In this document: positions 24,013 to 35,560 of the stretch, one piece after another | Layout of the letters: each line of letters starts with the position of its first letter | How positions within the stretch are numbered: position 1 is the first letter of the stretch | Source of the DNA: Wurfbainia villosa | Taxonomy: Eukaryota; Streptophyta; Magnoliopsida; Zingiberales; Zingiberaceae | Reading direction: 5' to 3' | Length of the DNA stretch: 64,000 bases | NCBI GenBank assembly: GCA_025175895.1 | Contig: CM045991.1 | Coordinates: 90,383,174 to 90,447,173 of the forward strand | Program-made: the position numbers and the translations under genes | The notes under the pieces: generated by a model | What the model saw: the letters and a program-made list of their open reading frames with translations, nothing else | The model's database searches: none | What the model was told of the DNA's origin: nothing

Positions 24013-25353
24013 TGTTGGGTATCCTTTGGATGGCTAAAAGGGGGTGAATAGCCACTTTCGATTTCTACAATTATATTAGCAGAATCAAGAAAATAATAAT
24101 ACTAAAACTGAAATCAAAAGACAATGCTAATAATAAATTTAATGTGGTTTAGAGATGATGCTCCTACTCCACGGTAATCCATAAGGTGGATCACTCCTAG
24201 CAAGCTTTCATTAAAATCTTCTTTTGATGAAACACCATGGTGAAGCCTTCTTTACAAGCACATTCTTCTTCTTACAATATGATTGAGTTAAGCTAAGGAA
24301 GAAGAGGTTGAAGAACTTAAAAAGCTTGAAGGAAGGTTTGGAGAGCTTAGTATGAACGTTTAGAATTAGAGCACTAGCCATCTTCAAGCTCCCCAAGCCT
24401 CTCTTTATAGAGTTTGGGCAATTCTTCCTGTTGAGCCCAACTCCAGTCGACTGCTGCATACCAACAGTCGATTGGTGTTACTATTGATCGGATCCAATGA
24501 CTTTTGATGATGCTTGATCATGATCGTCACCCCCTCAACAAACACTTGACCCGATCATTGCTTATACGATGGTTGACTAGTGAAGCCCGATCGTATCAAA
24601 CAATGCGTCTGGCCATAAGTCCAATGATCGCTAAACCCTAGCGAATCGGTTGATATCAAACACCAGTTGATTACCAGAGCTTCTATTCAGTAGTTGACCC
24701 ATAGTTGACTACTTGACCATTCGACTGGGTCATAACCCTAGTCGACTAATCAAGCTGTCTGGACCCTCGAGTGTTGAACACTCGAGACTAGTCGACTGGT
24801 CTAAAACATCAGTCGATTAGTACACCTCATATATGACTAATTCATACTTGAAAACACACCATAATCCTAGACTAAACCTTCTAGCTTCTCCATTAGCCTT
24901 GTGCCTCCAGGATCCCTCTTAGTCCATGACTCCTTCATCCTTGTGCTTGCCTTCAGTTTTGTCATGCTTTGGGTTCTTTCTTTGTCAAGGTCTGCTTGGA
25001 CTTTACGCCGCCAAGATTACATGCTTGGACTTATGTTGTCAAGACTCACCTTTGAACTTCCTTGCTAAAATCCACTTGGACTTATGCCGCCAAGACTACA
25101 TGCTTGGACTTATCCCACCAAGTCCACATTCTTGGACTTCTCTTGCCAAGGCTTCACCCTTGGACTTTTCTTGCCAAGTCTTCACAATTGGACTTCCTTT
25201 GCCAAGATTCACACTTGGACTTTCCTTGCCAAGATTCATACTTGGACTTTCTTGCAACTTAACCATCCATGTTAGATCACAAATATTGCCTAACTCCAAA
25301 TGATTATCCAAACATCAAAATACATTAATACTTGAGGCATTCTTGCACCAACA
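24013..25353 (-). repeat. LTR shared by C and C2
   Basis: 1341 bp, TGTTGGGTATCC...CACCAACA. On its left is C's primer site, on its right a polypurine tract (25354-25367) leading into C2, so it serves as 5' LTR of C and 3' LTR of C2. TATA complement is at 24401-24410. A perfect cagtcgactg is at 24444-24453, with degenerate copies to about 24,830 upstream. The cttggact...gccaag minisatellite runs 24,990-25,260. Confidence 0.85.
24990..25260 (-). repeat. Minisatellite in C LTR
   Basis: Repeated cttggacttatgccgccaag-like units of about 25-30 bp. They are the complement of the S2 array. Short ORFs in several frames are its translations. Confidence 0.75.
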
Positions 25354-26387
25354 ATCTCTCCCTTTTTGATGTTTGATAATTATTTAAGTTAGGTCTTAAA
25401 ATATGCAATAAAAGCGCAATATGAATCTAACTTAAATTTTCCCTTCTCCCCCTTTGACATACATCAAAAAGAGAAGGAAAAATATCAAATAAAGACATTG
25501 ATGAATAAGATTGTTTATGCCTTGAACTAAGGTATAGAATATACTTAAAACTCCCCATTAATCCAAAATATATTTTATCATGTGTGAATAACATGTTGAA
25601 CAAAGCATGAAAATATAAGTAAGAATTATTCCTAACTTTGCACCAACAATAAACCATGTGCATATAGGTTTTGGGTTTAGAAAGATATCATAGGAAAGCT
25701 CCCCCTAAATCAATACATTAATTAGTCCTACTTTACCTTAATTGATGTTCTAATCATAACATAGGGTTAGAACAACTTAGGTTGGGCTCTAAATGATGAA
25801 ACTAAGCAAAACTGCCCAAAACCAATGCCGATAATCGACTAAGGCAACTTCCAATCGACTGGTAAAGACCAGTCAACTGGTTTTTGTAGCAATCGATTGT
25901 GATTTTCGAAAATGTCTAGGTTGGGTTTTCAGGTGAGTTTCTAAAATGCATAAATAATTCTAGAAGTGTCAAAAATTCATGAAATTTTACAGACACATTT
26001 GTTAAATCATAATTAATCAAGGGAAAATAATTTTAAAAATATATCTTTTCTAGATTTTAAAATTGTTACAAACTTTGAACTAGCAAAAGCTCTAAAAGTT
26101 CATTAAAAACTTTGTACCACTTTTGCTTAGCAAAGAAAAAATATTTTTCAAAATATGATAAACACAGTTTAAAAGTTATTTTATTTGACATTTCCAACCA
26201 TACTCTTGAAGCTATGTGCACATTAATTATACACAAGCCTTCCCAATGATTGATCCAATGAAGGATTAATGTCTCTAAAAGTCACTTTGATTCATAGTAA
26301 TGCATCATAACAAATATGATGAACCAAGTGCATCTTCCTAACATCTCACATGTTGTCTAGGTGGCTCAATATAAAAATCATAGATTC
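25354..26387 (-). other. C2 polypurine tract and 3' untranslated region
   Basis: It begins atctctcccttttt, i.e. a purine-rich tract on the element strand, abutting the LTR. Further CCCC-rich patches lie at 25,440, 25,550 and 25,700. It is AT-rich with no gene. Confidence 0.7.
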
Positions 26388-26760
26388 TTAGGTGTTTTGT
26401 GAGATGTGTTGAGATATAGTTCTAGAATTTTTTATAGGATCATACAAACCTATACCACTACTCAACAAAACACATACAAAGTTCTCTCCTAAGTGATGTA
26501 AATTCCACTTCGGAGAGAGCCTTAGTGAAAATGGAGACAAGGTTGGACTAGATTCAATGTAATTAAGTTCAATATCCCCTCTTCCCACATGATCTCTAAT
26601 GAAGTGATGCTTCACTTCAATGTGCTTGGTCCTAGAGTGATGTGTCGATTTTTTTTGTCAAATTGATGGTACTCACATTATCACAATAAACCTTAACTTT
26701 GGAGTAGTGTAGCTCATAATCCTCTAAAGTAATGTATTTATTTTTGTCATTGATTTCCTT
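26388..26760 (-). pseudogene. C2 RNase H remnant
   Basis: The C-terminal copia RNase H block is recognisable as LEDYELHYSKVKVYCDN and STINLTKK in one frame, and KHHFIRDHVGRGDIELNYIES in another. A frameshift lies near 26,640. Upstream it joins directly to the integrase C-terminal tail (VYNMRTQKIEKSSN), so the whole reverse transcriptase is missing. The fusion point lies near 26,755. Confidence 0.75.
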
Positions 26761-27440
26761 ATCAATGGAGGACTTCCTAGGGTATGTACTAGTAGACTCA
26801 TCTAATTCAATATTAGAGGATTTCTCAATCTTTTGTGTCCTCATGTTGTATACTCTATAACCTTTACTAGTGGAGGAGTATCTAACTAGGATTCTCTCAT
26901 CAGCCTTAGATTCAAATTTTCTTATATTATCTTTGGTGTTTAAAATATAAACTTTTCATCCAAAGACCTTAAAGTAGTGAATTGTATCATTCCATAATTC
27001 AAAAAGTGTTTTGCCTAAAAACCTATGGATTAAAATACGATTTTGGATATAGAAAGCGGTGTTAACCGCTTCCGCCCATAAGTAGCTAGGTAAGGAATAT
27101 GCATTAAGTATTGTTCTAGCGGCCTCTTGTAGGGCACGATTTCTCCTTTCCACCACCCTATTTTTTGGAGTGTTCTAGGAAAAGAGAACTCATGCTTGTA
27201 TCCTTATTCTAAGAAAAATTTAGAAAAGTTGGAATTCTCAAATTTCCCACCGTGATCACTACAGATCTGGTTGATTTTTAAATTCCTTTAATTTTCAACC
27301 CTTTCTAAGGTTTCATCCTTATGTTTCATAAAATACACCCAAGTGTACCTAGAAAAATCATCTACTATAACTAAGCAATACTTATTACCATTTAATGAAG
27401 GGGTGCTATGATAATCAAATAAATCTAAATGTAATAGTTT
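26760..27440 (-). pseudogene. C2 integrase remnant
   Basis: Open piece VERRNRALQEAARTILNAY, followed by SYLWAEAVNTAFYIQNRI and FKVFG, is the integrase core around the catalytic Glu. Upstream, 27,200-27,440 encodes the preceding core in broken frames, and downstream RYSSTSKGYRVYN is the C-terminal tail. Multiple stops and frameshifts are present. Confidence 0.75.
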
Positions 27441-27626
27441 TAAAGGTAATGAAGTGCTAGTTAAAGTTTTACCCTTGTGTGATGATTTTGATTACTTTCC
27501 TTCTTGGCATGCATCACATAATTTTTTCTTGACATACTTCACTTTTGGTAGCCCTTTCACTAATTCCAACATGACCACCTTGGCAATGTTTTTCATGTTG
27601 ATGTGCCCAAGCCTTCTATGCCATAG

Positions 27627-28034
27627 TCACCCTTCCTCTTCTTTTGACATGAGACACTTGGTAGAAATGTTAGAAGCATATGAAAGATCAACATAATAAA
27701 TATTTGATTTTCTATATCTCACTAACATGTAATCTTCTAGGCTTTTGTGTCTAATCAAACATTTAGAGGATTTAAACTCTACCTTATAACCCGCATCACA
27801 AAGTTGACTAACATTTAGTAAATTAAACTTCATGTTTTCAACTAATAAGACTTTGTGAATAATAATTGTAGGGGATATCCCAATTGTGTCTCTATGTAAA
27901 ATCTTGAGCCTCCCATTATTGCCAAAGGACACGGTTCCCTTCTTAACACATTTGATTGTGGAGAATTTTTTCACATCACCGGTCATGTGTCTTGAGCAAC
28001 TGCTATCCACAATCCACATACTTGGTTCACCTAC
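27627..28034 (-). pseudogene. C2 protease
   Basis: The frame opens MWIVDSSCSRHMTGDVKKF (copia protease, D-S-S) and runs through IIIHKVLLVENMKFNLLNVSQLC to CLMSKEEEG, where the next Trp is a stop. It is directly preceded by the amber codon at 28035-28037. It is very similar to C 21,963-22,346, but in C2 the Trp at MWIVD is intact. Confidence 0.78.
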
Positions 28035-28037
28035 CTA

Positions 28038-28351
28038 AATAACATGAAAAATAAGCTCTTTTGGTCCCCAAGTGTTTGGACCAAAAATATCAATAAAAAA
28101 TTTCTTTGGGACCCAAGCTTTCTTCAACTTACTTCTAATTGTTGCTTTTCTATTAATTAGGGAAATATAAGCTACTTCCTTGTCCTTAGATTTGTATCCT
28201 ATACCGGCCTTATTTTAAACGCCCCTTTGATCTCTAAGGATTATGTCAAGAATTTTGATCAATTAGTACACTTTTCTAAACATATCCTTAATTCATAGAT
28301 GTCAATCTTAACTTTTTCATTTTCTTCCCTATGCATGCATGAATCATCACA
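28038..28351 (-). pseudogene. C2 Gag C-terminal remnant
   Basis: The last part of Gag (KKAWVPKKFFIDIFGPN...FHVI) is in frame with the amber codon. The rest of Gag, the leader and the primer site are deleted; at about 28,352 the sequence jumps into LTR. Confidence 0.7.
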
Positions 28352-28575
28352 TTATTGGACTTCTCTTGCTAAGGTTTCACCCTTGGATTTTCCTTGCCAA
28401 GTCTTCACACTTGGACTTCCTTTACCAAGATCACACTTGGACTTTCCTTGACAATATTCATACTTGGACTTTCCTGCAACTTAACCATCCATGTTAGATC
28501 ACAAATATTGCCTAACTATAAATGATTATCCAAACATCAAAATAAATTAATACTTGGGGCATTCTTTCACCAACA
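28352..28575 (-). repeat. C2 5' LTR, truncated
   Basis: It matches 25,130-25,353 of the shared LTR and ends TTTCACCAACA. Only the outermost 224 bp remain. Confidence 0.78.
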
Positions 28576-29642
28576 GAAAGTACCTGAAGACTAATGCGAA
28601 GGATGAAGAGTCGCAAACTCGAGATATCCGAGAGATGTGAGGCTAATGAAGGTGGATAAAAGGTTTAAGTCTAGGATAATGGTAGTCAATCAAGTATGAG
28701 GGGATAATACTTGGATTAAACCTCATGTTTGAGATTTACCAGTCGATTGGGATTATAGACCAGTCGACTGATCAAGTGTTTGACACTCGAGAGACTAGTT
28801 AACTCGTATCAGTCAACTGAGATTATGACTAGTCGACTGGTGAGTAGTCGACTGCGGCTTCGACTGCTCAACTTGTGTTTGGGAAGTCGATTGCCAGTTG
28901 TGGGCAGTCGATTGGAACACGATAGTCAATTACTAATAATGGGCAGTCGACTGGTGGTGGTGGACACGATCACAGAATGTCCTGTAGTCGATTGGTTAGT
29001 CAACTATTGGTAGGGGTAGTCGGCTATTAAGGTATCCATTGGCTAGATTGCTAACGTGAGACAATAGATAAAGGAATAGTCGATTGGTGCTTTTTGACAA
29101 TCAACTGTTAGGCACAAAATCAACCAACTATAGGTTATAAAAGGAGAAGCTCATGGAGGATTTTGGTCAGGGTTTTTGAGGCAATTTTGAAGGAGAAGCG
29201 ATGTTGCATCCTAGACCTTCAAGAGCAATCCATATCAACTAACTAGCAAGCAATCAAAAGGTTTTTTTGTAAAGTTTTCTATACTTGTATTTGCTTATTG
29301 CTTAGTATACTTGTTGTATTTGTTTGTACTTCATGTATTTCTGTTGTAATCTTGTTGTAAGAGGTTTCTCCACCTCTGGTGTCATAACGAGAAGGAGAAG
29401 TTTGATAGTGGTGGTGTGCATCACTAGTGATCAATTAGAGCTCGTCTCGTAGAGTAGGAACCCTAGTTTTGAACCATGTAAAATCTTGTCTTGTGGTTGT
29501 GCTTGTCTTTTGTTTTCATTTATGCTTTATTTTTTTTTGCTGCATATTACTAATGATTGTAGATGAGCACGATGCAATTGAGTGAAGAAATCATGAAAAT
29601 CGCTATTCACCTCCCTCTAGCGTGGTCACCAATTCCTCTACA
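28576..29642 (+). repeat. LTR fragment related to S2, inverted relative to C2 LTR
   Basis: The sequence from tacctgaagactaatgcg matches the 3' two-thirds of S2 (from about 7072) in plus orientation, ending CTCTACA. A cagtcgactg is at 28,761-28,770 and a clear TATA box (ttataaaagg) at 29135-29144. The LTR's first part is missing. The 77-codon ORF at 28,780 is palindrome-rich LTR, not a gene. Confidence 0.75.
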
Positions 29643-31085
29643 TGGATGTCTTGCCTATGCTCACATTTCTTATGAAGATAGATCAAAGCTAGATACAAAG
29701 TCTATTCAGTATATCTTTCTGGATTATTAGAAAGACGTGAAAGGCTTCAAGCTTTGGGATTCTAAGGAAAACAAAGTGGTGATCAACCAAGATGTTGTAT
29801 TTGATGAAAGTGCCATGTTACAACATACTCAAGGTGAAGAAAATCAAATATAGAAAATTGTAGCAAACATATTATGTAGTTAGAGCTAGAGACTCATGGT
29901 GTTGATGATGCTAATTCGGAGCACATAAAGCATTGAACTATAGCCACAGACAGGCCTAGACACACCTTAAAATCACCTGTCATATATGGTTTTGAAGACT
30001 TGATTTTTTATGCACTTATCAGTACTATGTAGATTCTACTACATTTTAGAAGGTGATTCACAGCCATGAAAAGAACAAATGGATAGGTGTTATGATAGAG
30101 GAGATAGAGTCGTTGTATAAGAATCAAACATGGGATCTGATAAAACTTCCTGAAGAAAAGAAGGATATAGGATGAAAATGGGTATACAAGAAGAAAGAAG
30201 CCATGTCAGGAAGTGAAGAAGGAAAGTTCAAGGCTCGCCTATAGCAAAGGGTTGTTCAAAAAGAAAGGGGATTAATTATGATGAGATATTGTCTCCGATA
30301 GTCAAACATACATCTATCAAAGTGGTATTAGCTTTAGTGGTTCATCATGATCTATAGTTGGAGCAAATGGATGAGAAGACTATATTTCTTCATAGTAATT
30401 TGGAAGAGCAGATCTACATGTCACAATCAAAAGGATTTAGGCAACCCAAATGGGAACATTTAGTTTGTAAATTGAAGAAGTCATTTTATAGGCTAAAGCA
30501 ATCTCTAAGTCAGTGGTATAAGCATTTTGATTCATACATGATTCAGAATGGGTATATAAAATGTGAGTGACTGTTGCATCTATGTGAAGAGCCTTGATGA
30601 TGATTCACTTATCTTCTTATTACTTTATGTGGATAATATGTTGATTGCTACAAAAAGTATGACTAAGGTTAACAAACTAAAGAAACTACTGAGAAAAGAA
30701 TTTGACATGAAAGATTTGAGTACAACTAAGAAGATTCTTGGGATGGAGATACATAAAGACATAGTCTTTGAGAGATTATGGCTATCTCAGTGCAATTACG
30801 TTGAGAAAGTGTTGGTAGATTCAATGTGAGTAATGCAAAGTTTGTGTGTACACCTCTAGCGCATCCCTTCAAATTTTCCATTGCATAGTACCCAAAGATT
30901 GATGATGAAACTCATAACATGTCAAATATTCCATCTTCCAGTGCAGTTGATTGTCTGATGTATATCATGGTTTGCACAAGACTTGATTTGGCACATGTTG
31001 TTAGTACAGTTAGCAAGTTTCTTTCAAATCCTAGTTGACAACATTAAGATGCAGTCAAGTGGATTTTTAGATACTTGAGAAATAC
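29643..31085 (+). pseudogene. Element D: copia integrase tail, RT and RNase H fragment
   Basis: It starts inside the integrase C-terminus (GCLAYAHISYEDRSKLDTKS), runs through KLWDSKENKVVINQDVVFDES, then RT: a short stretch from 30,040, open pieces IFLHSNLEEQIYMSQSKGF and KLKKSFYRLKQSLSQWYK (30358-30570) and LLLYVDNMLIA (30563-30829). The catalytic YVDD reads YVDN. RNase H connection motifs DCLMYIMVCTRLDLAHVV and AVKWIFRYLRNT follow until the G LTR cuts it at 31,085. Many stops are present. It is not obviously the same lineage as C, O or P. Confidence 0.8.
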
Positions 31086-32566
31086 TAATGGCGTGAATCC
31101 ACAATTGCATGACCATCATCAAATAATCAAATATCGATCCCACAGAGGCTGATCAAGTACCGGATGAATGCAAGGAAAGATTATCTAGAAGATTAAATAA
31201 TTAAGTGAAGGTTGAAGGAGAGAGGGAAAATAGACGATCGAGACACGAGTATAGAACTAGTTTATGAAGCAATCTTAGGACTTTGGTTTCACTACAATGT
31301 CTAATGTCTTGGCAACTCTTGGTTAATATGTATTCTTGAAGGAAATCTATCTAAGGATATATTCGGGTTCTACTTTCATAGTATTAGTTCTTTTGGAGAA
31401 CTTGTTGCAATGACGGAAACCTATCACAAGAATTCAGGCATATCTCTGCTTAAGCACTAGTATTGATTACTTATAGAATCCATAAATTATTAGGTTCTAG
31501 GATGGGGTATGAAATATATTTGCAATGGCAGGAACTTGTCATGAACCTAGGTAGATCACTACAATTAATGAAAGTCCTAGAAATAGATCATGAAATCCTT
31601 GAGAGATTCTAATTGATTTTGGAGCATTCATAGGTCGATGAACTTATTTGCAACGATGGGCACCTGTCACGAACCCAAGCAAATCACTACTGCTAATGAA
31701 AGCCCTTAATTGCTATAGTTTCACATGATTGGTTATACAAATCTGGGATAGAAAAATCCAAAAGCATGTGAATAAGTGATCAGAAAACTCACAAGACAAT
31801 CCATATGCATCATAAAACCAATTTAAGAAATTCGCAATGAATAAATAAAAAGAGTTGTACAATCCAAGACAAACCGACAAAGAGCTACTCTCTAATCCTA
31901 AGATACAAGACTACTCCATAAAGGAGTTACAAAACATAGACGATAGAAAAATGAAGAATTAACTCGACGTCCTATGATTTAAGTGTCTCATCCTCGGCTT
32001 CAGGACTTGCCCTGAGGATCCTATACTGATTGTTCTTTGATGATCTATTCAATCCTCCATTCGATCCTGATTGCTGGATGTTTGGGGTCATTTTTATAGA
32101 CTTTTCTGAAGAGAAAATCAAGAAATTAGTTGCAAGAAATTTGGAATAGCCTTAAGAAAAATCAGGATTCAGTTATCCCGTGACACAGTCGTGCCATTTG
32201 GCACGACTTGGGTATGGCAGGTGCTGTGGAGACTTGACATGCTCTGAAATTGAACGTGTTGAAGAGGATGAGCAAGGGCATGCCCCCTGGCACGCCCTGG
32301 GCATGTTGGACACTGGGGACTCCATAAAATGTGAATTATGGCTCTGTTTGCTCTCTGTTTCATTGTGGTTTTCCTCCATGGCTATATTATGTCTTCTTTT
32401 ATTTATATTTATGCCCTCCTGAGAATAAAGACATAGAAACCATAATTATCTGAACTAAAAGTGTAATATGAAAGTAAATGCTATGTTTTATGCATGTTAT
32501 GAGAATAAAATACTAGAAAAATATGGTAAATAAACCCTAAAATATGCATGTGATTCATACTCATCA
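31086..32566 (-). repeat. G 3' LTR
   Basis: 1481 bp. On the element strand it starts TGATGAGTATGAATC and ends near ...GCCATTA, where the 5' LTR has GCCATCA. TATA complement tttttataga is at 32091-32100. Two or three internal copies of a block with cctgtcacgaacccagg-like sequence (31,430-31,690) are visible. Confidence 0.78.
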
Positions 32567-33401
32567 CACCTGCAAACTTAAACTTTTTCTTGTCTTCAAG
32601 CAAAGAAAAAGAAAGAAACTATGAGTGAGAATCATGATAACTTGTTAGAAATCCATCCTAAGGTATAAAATACTTAGTCTTATCGATTCATTCCTGGTAG
32701 CTTAGCTTGAAAGATCCTTGTGTAGTGCATGTGAGTTTTGACCTTTAAGGTTTTGGACACCAATTCAAGTTTATATTCCTTCTACCGTGTTCCTCGCATA
32801 CTCGACATAAAGACACTTACCTGTCAATGTGCTTGGATCATCCTCTCACTAACATACTTAGTCTCAAAGCAACATTCAATAGTCAAGGAGAAGAAAAGTA
32901 AGAAATAAACATCAAATATTTCCTCAGCAACTAGTTAGCCTCAAAGGGGCACCTATATGGGTGTTCCCCCAATAGCTACTTGGTGTCAAAGGGGTACTTT
33001 AATGATATTTCATCTTTTCTTTTTCTCTTTTTTTTTCTACTCACTTTTTCTTTTAAACTCCTGAGATGAATGTTTCTCCAGTAACTAAGGATTGTGAAAG
33101 TCCCCATGGGAATTTGAGTACTAGTACGATATGGGGGCAAACCCTTTTTGGATACCTCTACCTCATAGGTCGTGTAAAAAGTGAAATAAGGTTCTTATCA
33201 AGTAGGCCAAAAGGACCTTTACCGATCTAACTAAGTTCAATTATACTACTATGGATAGGGGAACAACATGTTATCAATATGAGAAAATATGCTTAGCAAG
33301 TATGCTAACAATGCAAGGAAATATGAATAGAAAGTATTACATAGTTTTGGTAAACAGGAAAAAAACAACATGCAAAGCTACTCCCCCCCCATTAAAGTAA
33401 A
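32567..33401 (-). other. G polypurine region and 3' untranslated region
   Basis: On the element strand the LTR is preceded by gcttgaagacaagaaaaag followed by a tttaagtttgcaggtg tract, the Athila/Tat polypurine context. The rest has no gene. It is repeated at 38,715-39,268. Confidence 0.65.
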
Positions 33402-34646
33402 CTAGTCAGAAGGAGGAGGTGGAAAGAAATGACCTTGCAAAATGTGCCATTGGTACATGACCTCTATCATCTGCCTCTGAGTGCTAAGTTTGGCTTGTTG
33501 CTCCCTTAGGTCTTTGTGTAGTGCATCCAGGGAAGACTGAATCCCAGCGTATGCATCATCAGAAGTGCTAGCGTCTGCATAAGAATCACCAAAATCAAAA
33601 GAATGCCTAGGGAGGTTTGTTCTAATGGGTGGTATTGTAGTGGACTCCAAGGGGTTTAGAACATGTGCTACATTGGTCCTGAGCCAGTTGGCTCGGTTCC
33701 TTATTGTTATTCGATCAGAGTTTGGAAGTGGTAATGGAAAATGATCTTGTAAGACTAAACAATATCTACCTTTATCTCTAGTGATCATTCTCATGGCCAT
33801 TCATGCATCTAAGTCAATCTTGGGGCTATTTGGAATCGACTCTAATCCATCAAGATTATACCCCAAGGCCAATGCTATTTGAGTTATTAGACCTCCAACT
33901 AAGATTTATCTTATCGATTTTTTACCTATTTTTACCAAATACCTAATAAAATACGAGCCAATATCGATATTTACATTATTAATCATTGCCCATAAAACAA
34001 TCAATTCACTTTGGTGGACTACACCTTCACTATCTCCTCAACCAAAGATTGTATTAATCATTACACTATGGAGGTACTTGAAAATTGGGTTAGGGAGGTT
34101 TGAAGATTTAGATCTAGAAGGATCATAAGTTTCTATACCTCTTGAAATTTCTCCCCAAAATACAAAGTCTTGAAATCCTCTAGGTAATCTCCTTTCTCCT
34201 TCACATGGTAAATCATAAATATTATTAAATTCTTTGAGCGTCCATGTGTACTCATTATTAGACATTCTAAAAGTAAATTTTCCTTCTTCACAATTTTTCC
34301 TATTAGAATAGTAGCGTCTACTAAGCTTAGGAATTCTAGGGGTATCCTAGGGTAGGTTGGATATTGCGTACTCATGAATTCTCCCCAACCTATACTATTA
34401 ATCATCCAAGTAACATCGTCCCTAATTCCTAGTATAGGTTTCTATGGTATAATCATCAATATACCTAGTGCCAACAATTTTTCTTTTTGAAAAGGCATCA
34501 AATCTACTTCTATCATTAGCATTGCGGAAAATAATTTCATAGATATCGTTACCTTCATCGCATGCTTTGAGTTTACCCTTGTCTTTTACCTCTTCCACAT
34601 GGTGAGGTCTTTTAGGTTTTTCTTGGATAGGAAGGGAGGTGGGCAT
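33402..34646 (-). pseudogene. G post-pol ORF (Athila ORF1-like), broken
   Basis: Reading right to left: KRPHHVEEVKDKGKLKAC and DRSRFDAFSKRKIVGTRYID (34646-34422), then YPRIPLEFLSLVDATI and EYTWTLKEFNNIYDLPCEG in overlapping frames (34405-34038). A C-terminal piece with a coiled-coil-like ALHKDLREQQAKLSTQRQ and a proline tail follows (33800-33402). The TWTLKEFN...P pattern resembles the plant Athila retrotransposon ORF-1 family found after pol. Its function is not established. At least two frameshifts and several stops separate the pieces. Confidence 0.6.
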
Positions 34647-34987
34647 GGGGAGAAGATAGGCTTGGCATGAGTGTGGATCAAGTTTTAAACGAACATGGCA
34701 TACCCGTGTTGTCTAGCACACCCAGGGTGTGCTGGATTCTGGATAAGTTGGCTTGGTCGTATTAAGTGACTTGATCTCAGTGTGATTGCTCTAATCACTT
34801 CATTATTGTTATTCCTACATTCTAAATAAAAAAAATTAAACTGAAAGGAATCAAAAATATTAGAAAGGAAATTGCAAATGCTTAAAAAGAAAACTTGGGT
34901 TGCCTCCTAAGAAGCACTTATTTTAAGTCATAAGCTCGACTCCTGTAAACTTCTATCCTAATTCGAAGTTGATGCTTCTTACTCGTC
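34647..34987 (-). other. G junction where RT/integrase would lie
   Basis: No RT or integrase signature in any frame. The complement contains a NKCFLGGNPSFL-like reading (near 34,900-34,925), typical of the tail after pol in Athila/Tat elements. This suggests that pol was removed and its 3' edge remains. Confidence 0.5.
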
Positions 34988-35560
34988 TCAAGGGAGTGCA
35001 TATGTTGTAATCCATTGAGTAAGGATGTCCATCGGCTTTGGGTTATAGCTTAAAAGTTCTTCTATTGAATATTGATGCTCTTTTTTTTGGAAGGCTTGCA
35101 TCATCCTGAAAGTGGATTCTCTGATAATTATTACATTAGGATTGGAAAGGTTAAATTGGATCCTGTCATTTCCCATTTCTAAAGATAATTTCTTTTTTTT
35201 CACGTTAATGAGAGCTCCAGCGGAAGCTAGGAAGGTTCTCCCTAAAATAATAGGAGTTTTGATAGTGTTGCCCATATCTAAGATAATAAAGTCAATAGGT
35301 ATTGTAAATCTTCCTACTACCACAGGGATGTCTTCTAGCCTACCTAAGGGTTGCCTCATTGTTTCATTGGCTAATCGTAAGATCACGTTTGTTGGTTTTA
35401 ATCCTTTTAGCCTCATTATTTCATAAAAGGAAGTTGGTATGAGATTCATGGCAAACCCTAGGTCACATAGAGCTATATCTAAATCAAAATCTTAAATTGT
35501 ACATGGAATTATAAAGTCACCTGGATCGTCAAGTTTAAGAGGAGATTTGTTTAGAGGTAC
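34988..35560 (-). pseudogene. G aspartic protease
   Basis: The open part 35449-34988 (153 codons) begins MNLIPTSFYEIMRLKGLKP and contains PIDFIILDMGNTIKTPIILGR and ASAGALINVKKKKLS, a retropepsin fold of the gypsy type. Just upstream the active-site strand reads ALCDLGFAMNLIP (usual CDLGAS), separated from upstream sequence by a stop near 35,493. It would cleave the Gag-Pol precursor. Confidence 0.75.

Noticed and set aside
32169..32422. ORFs around the G LTR with cysteine-rich peptides (also 38,340)
   Set aside because: They overlap on both strands inside an LTR and show no domain.
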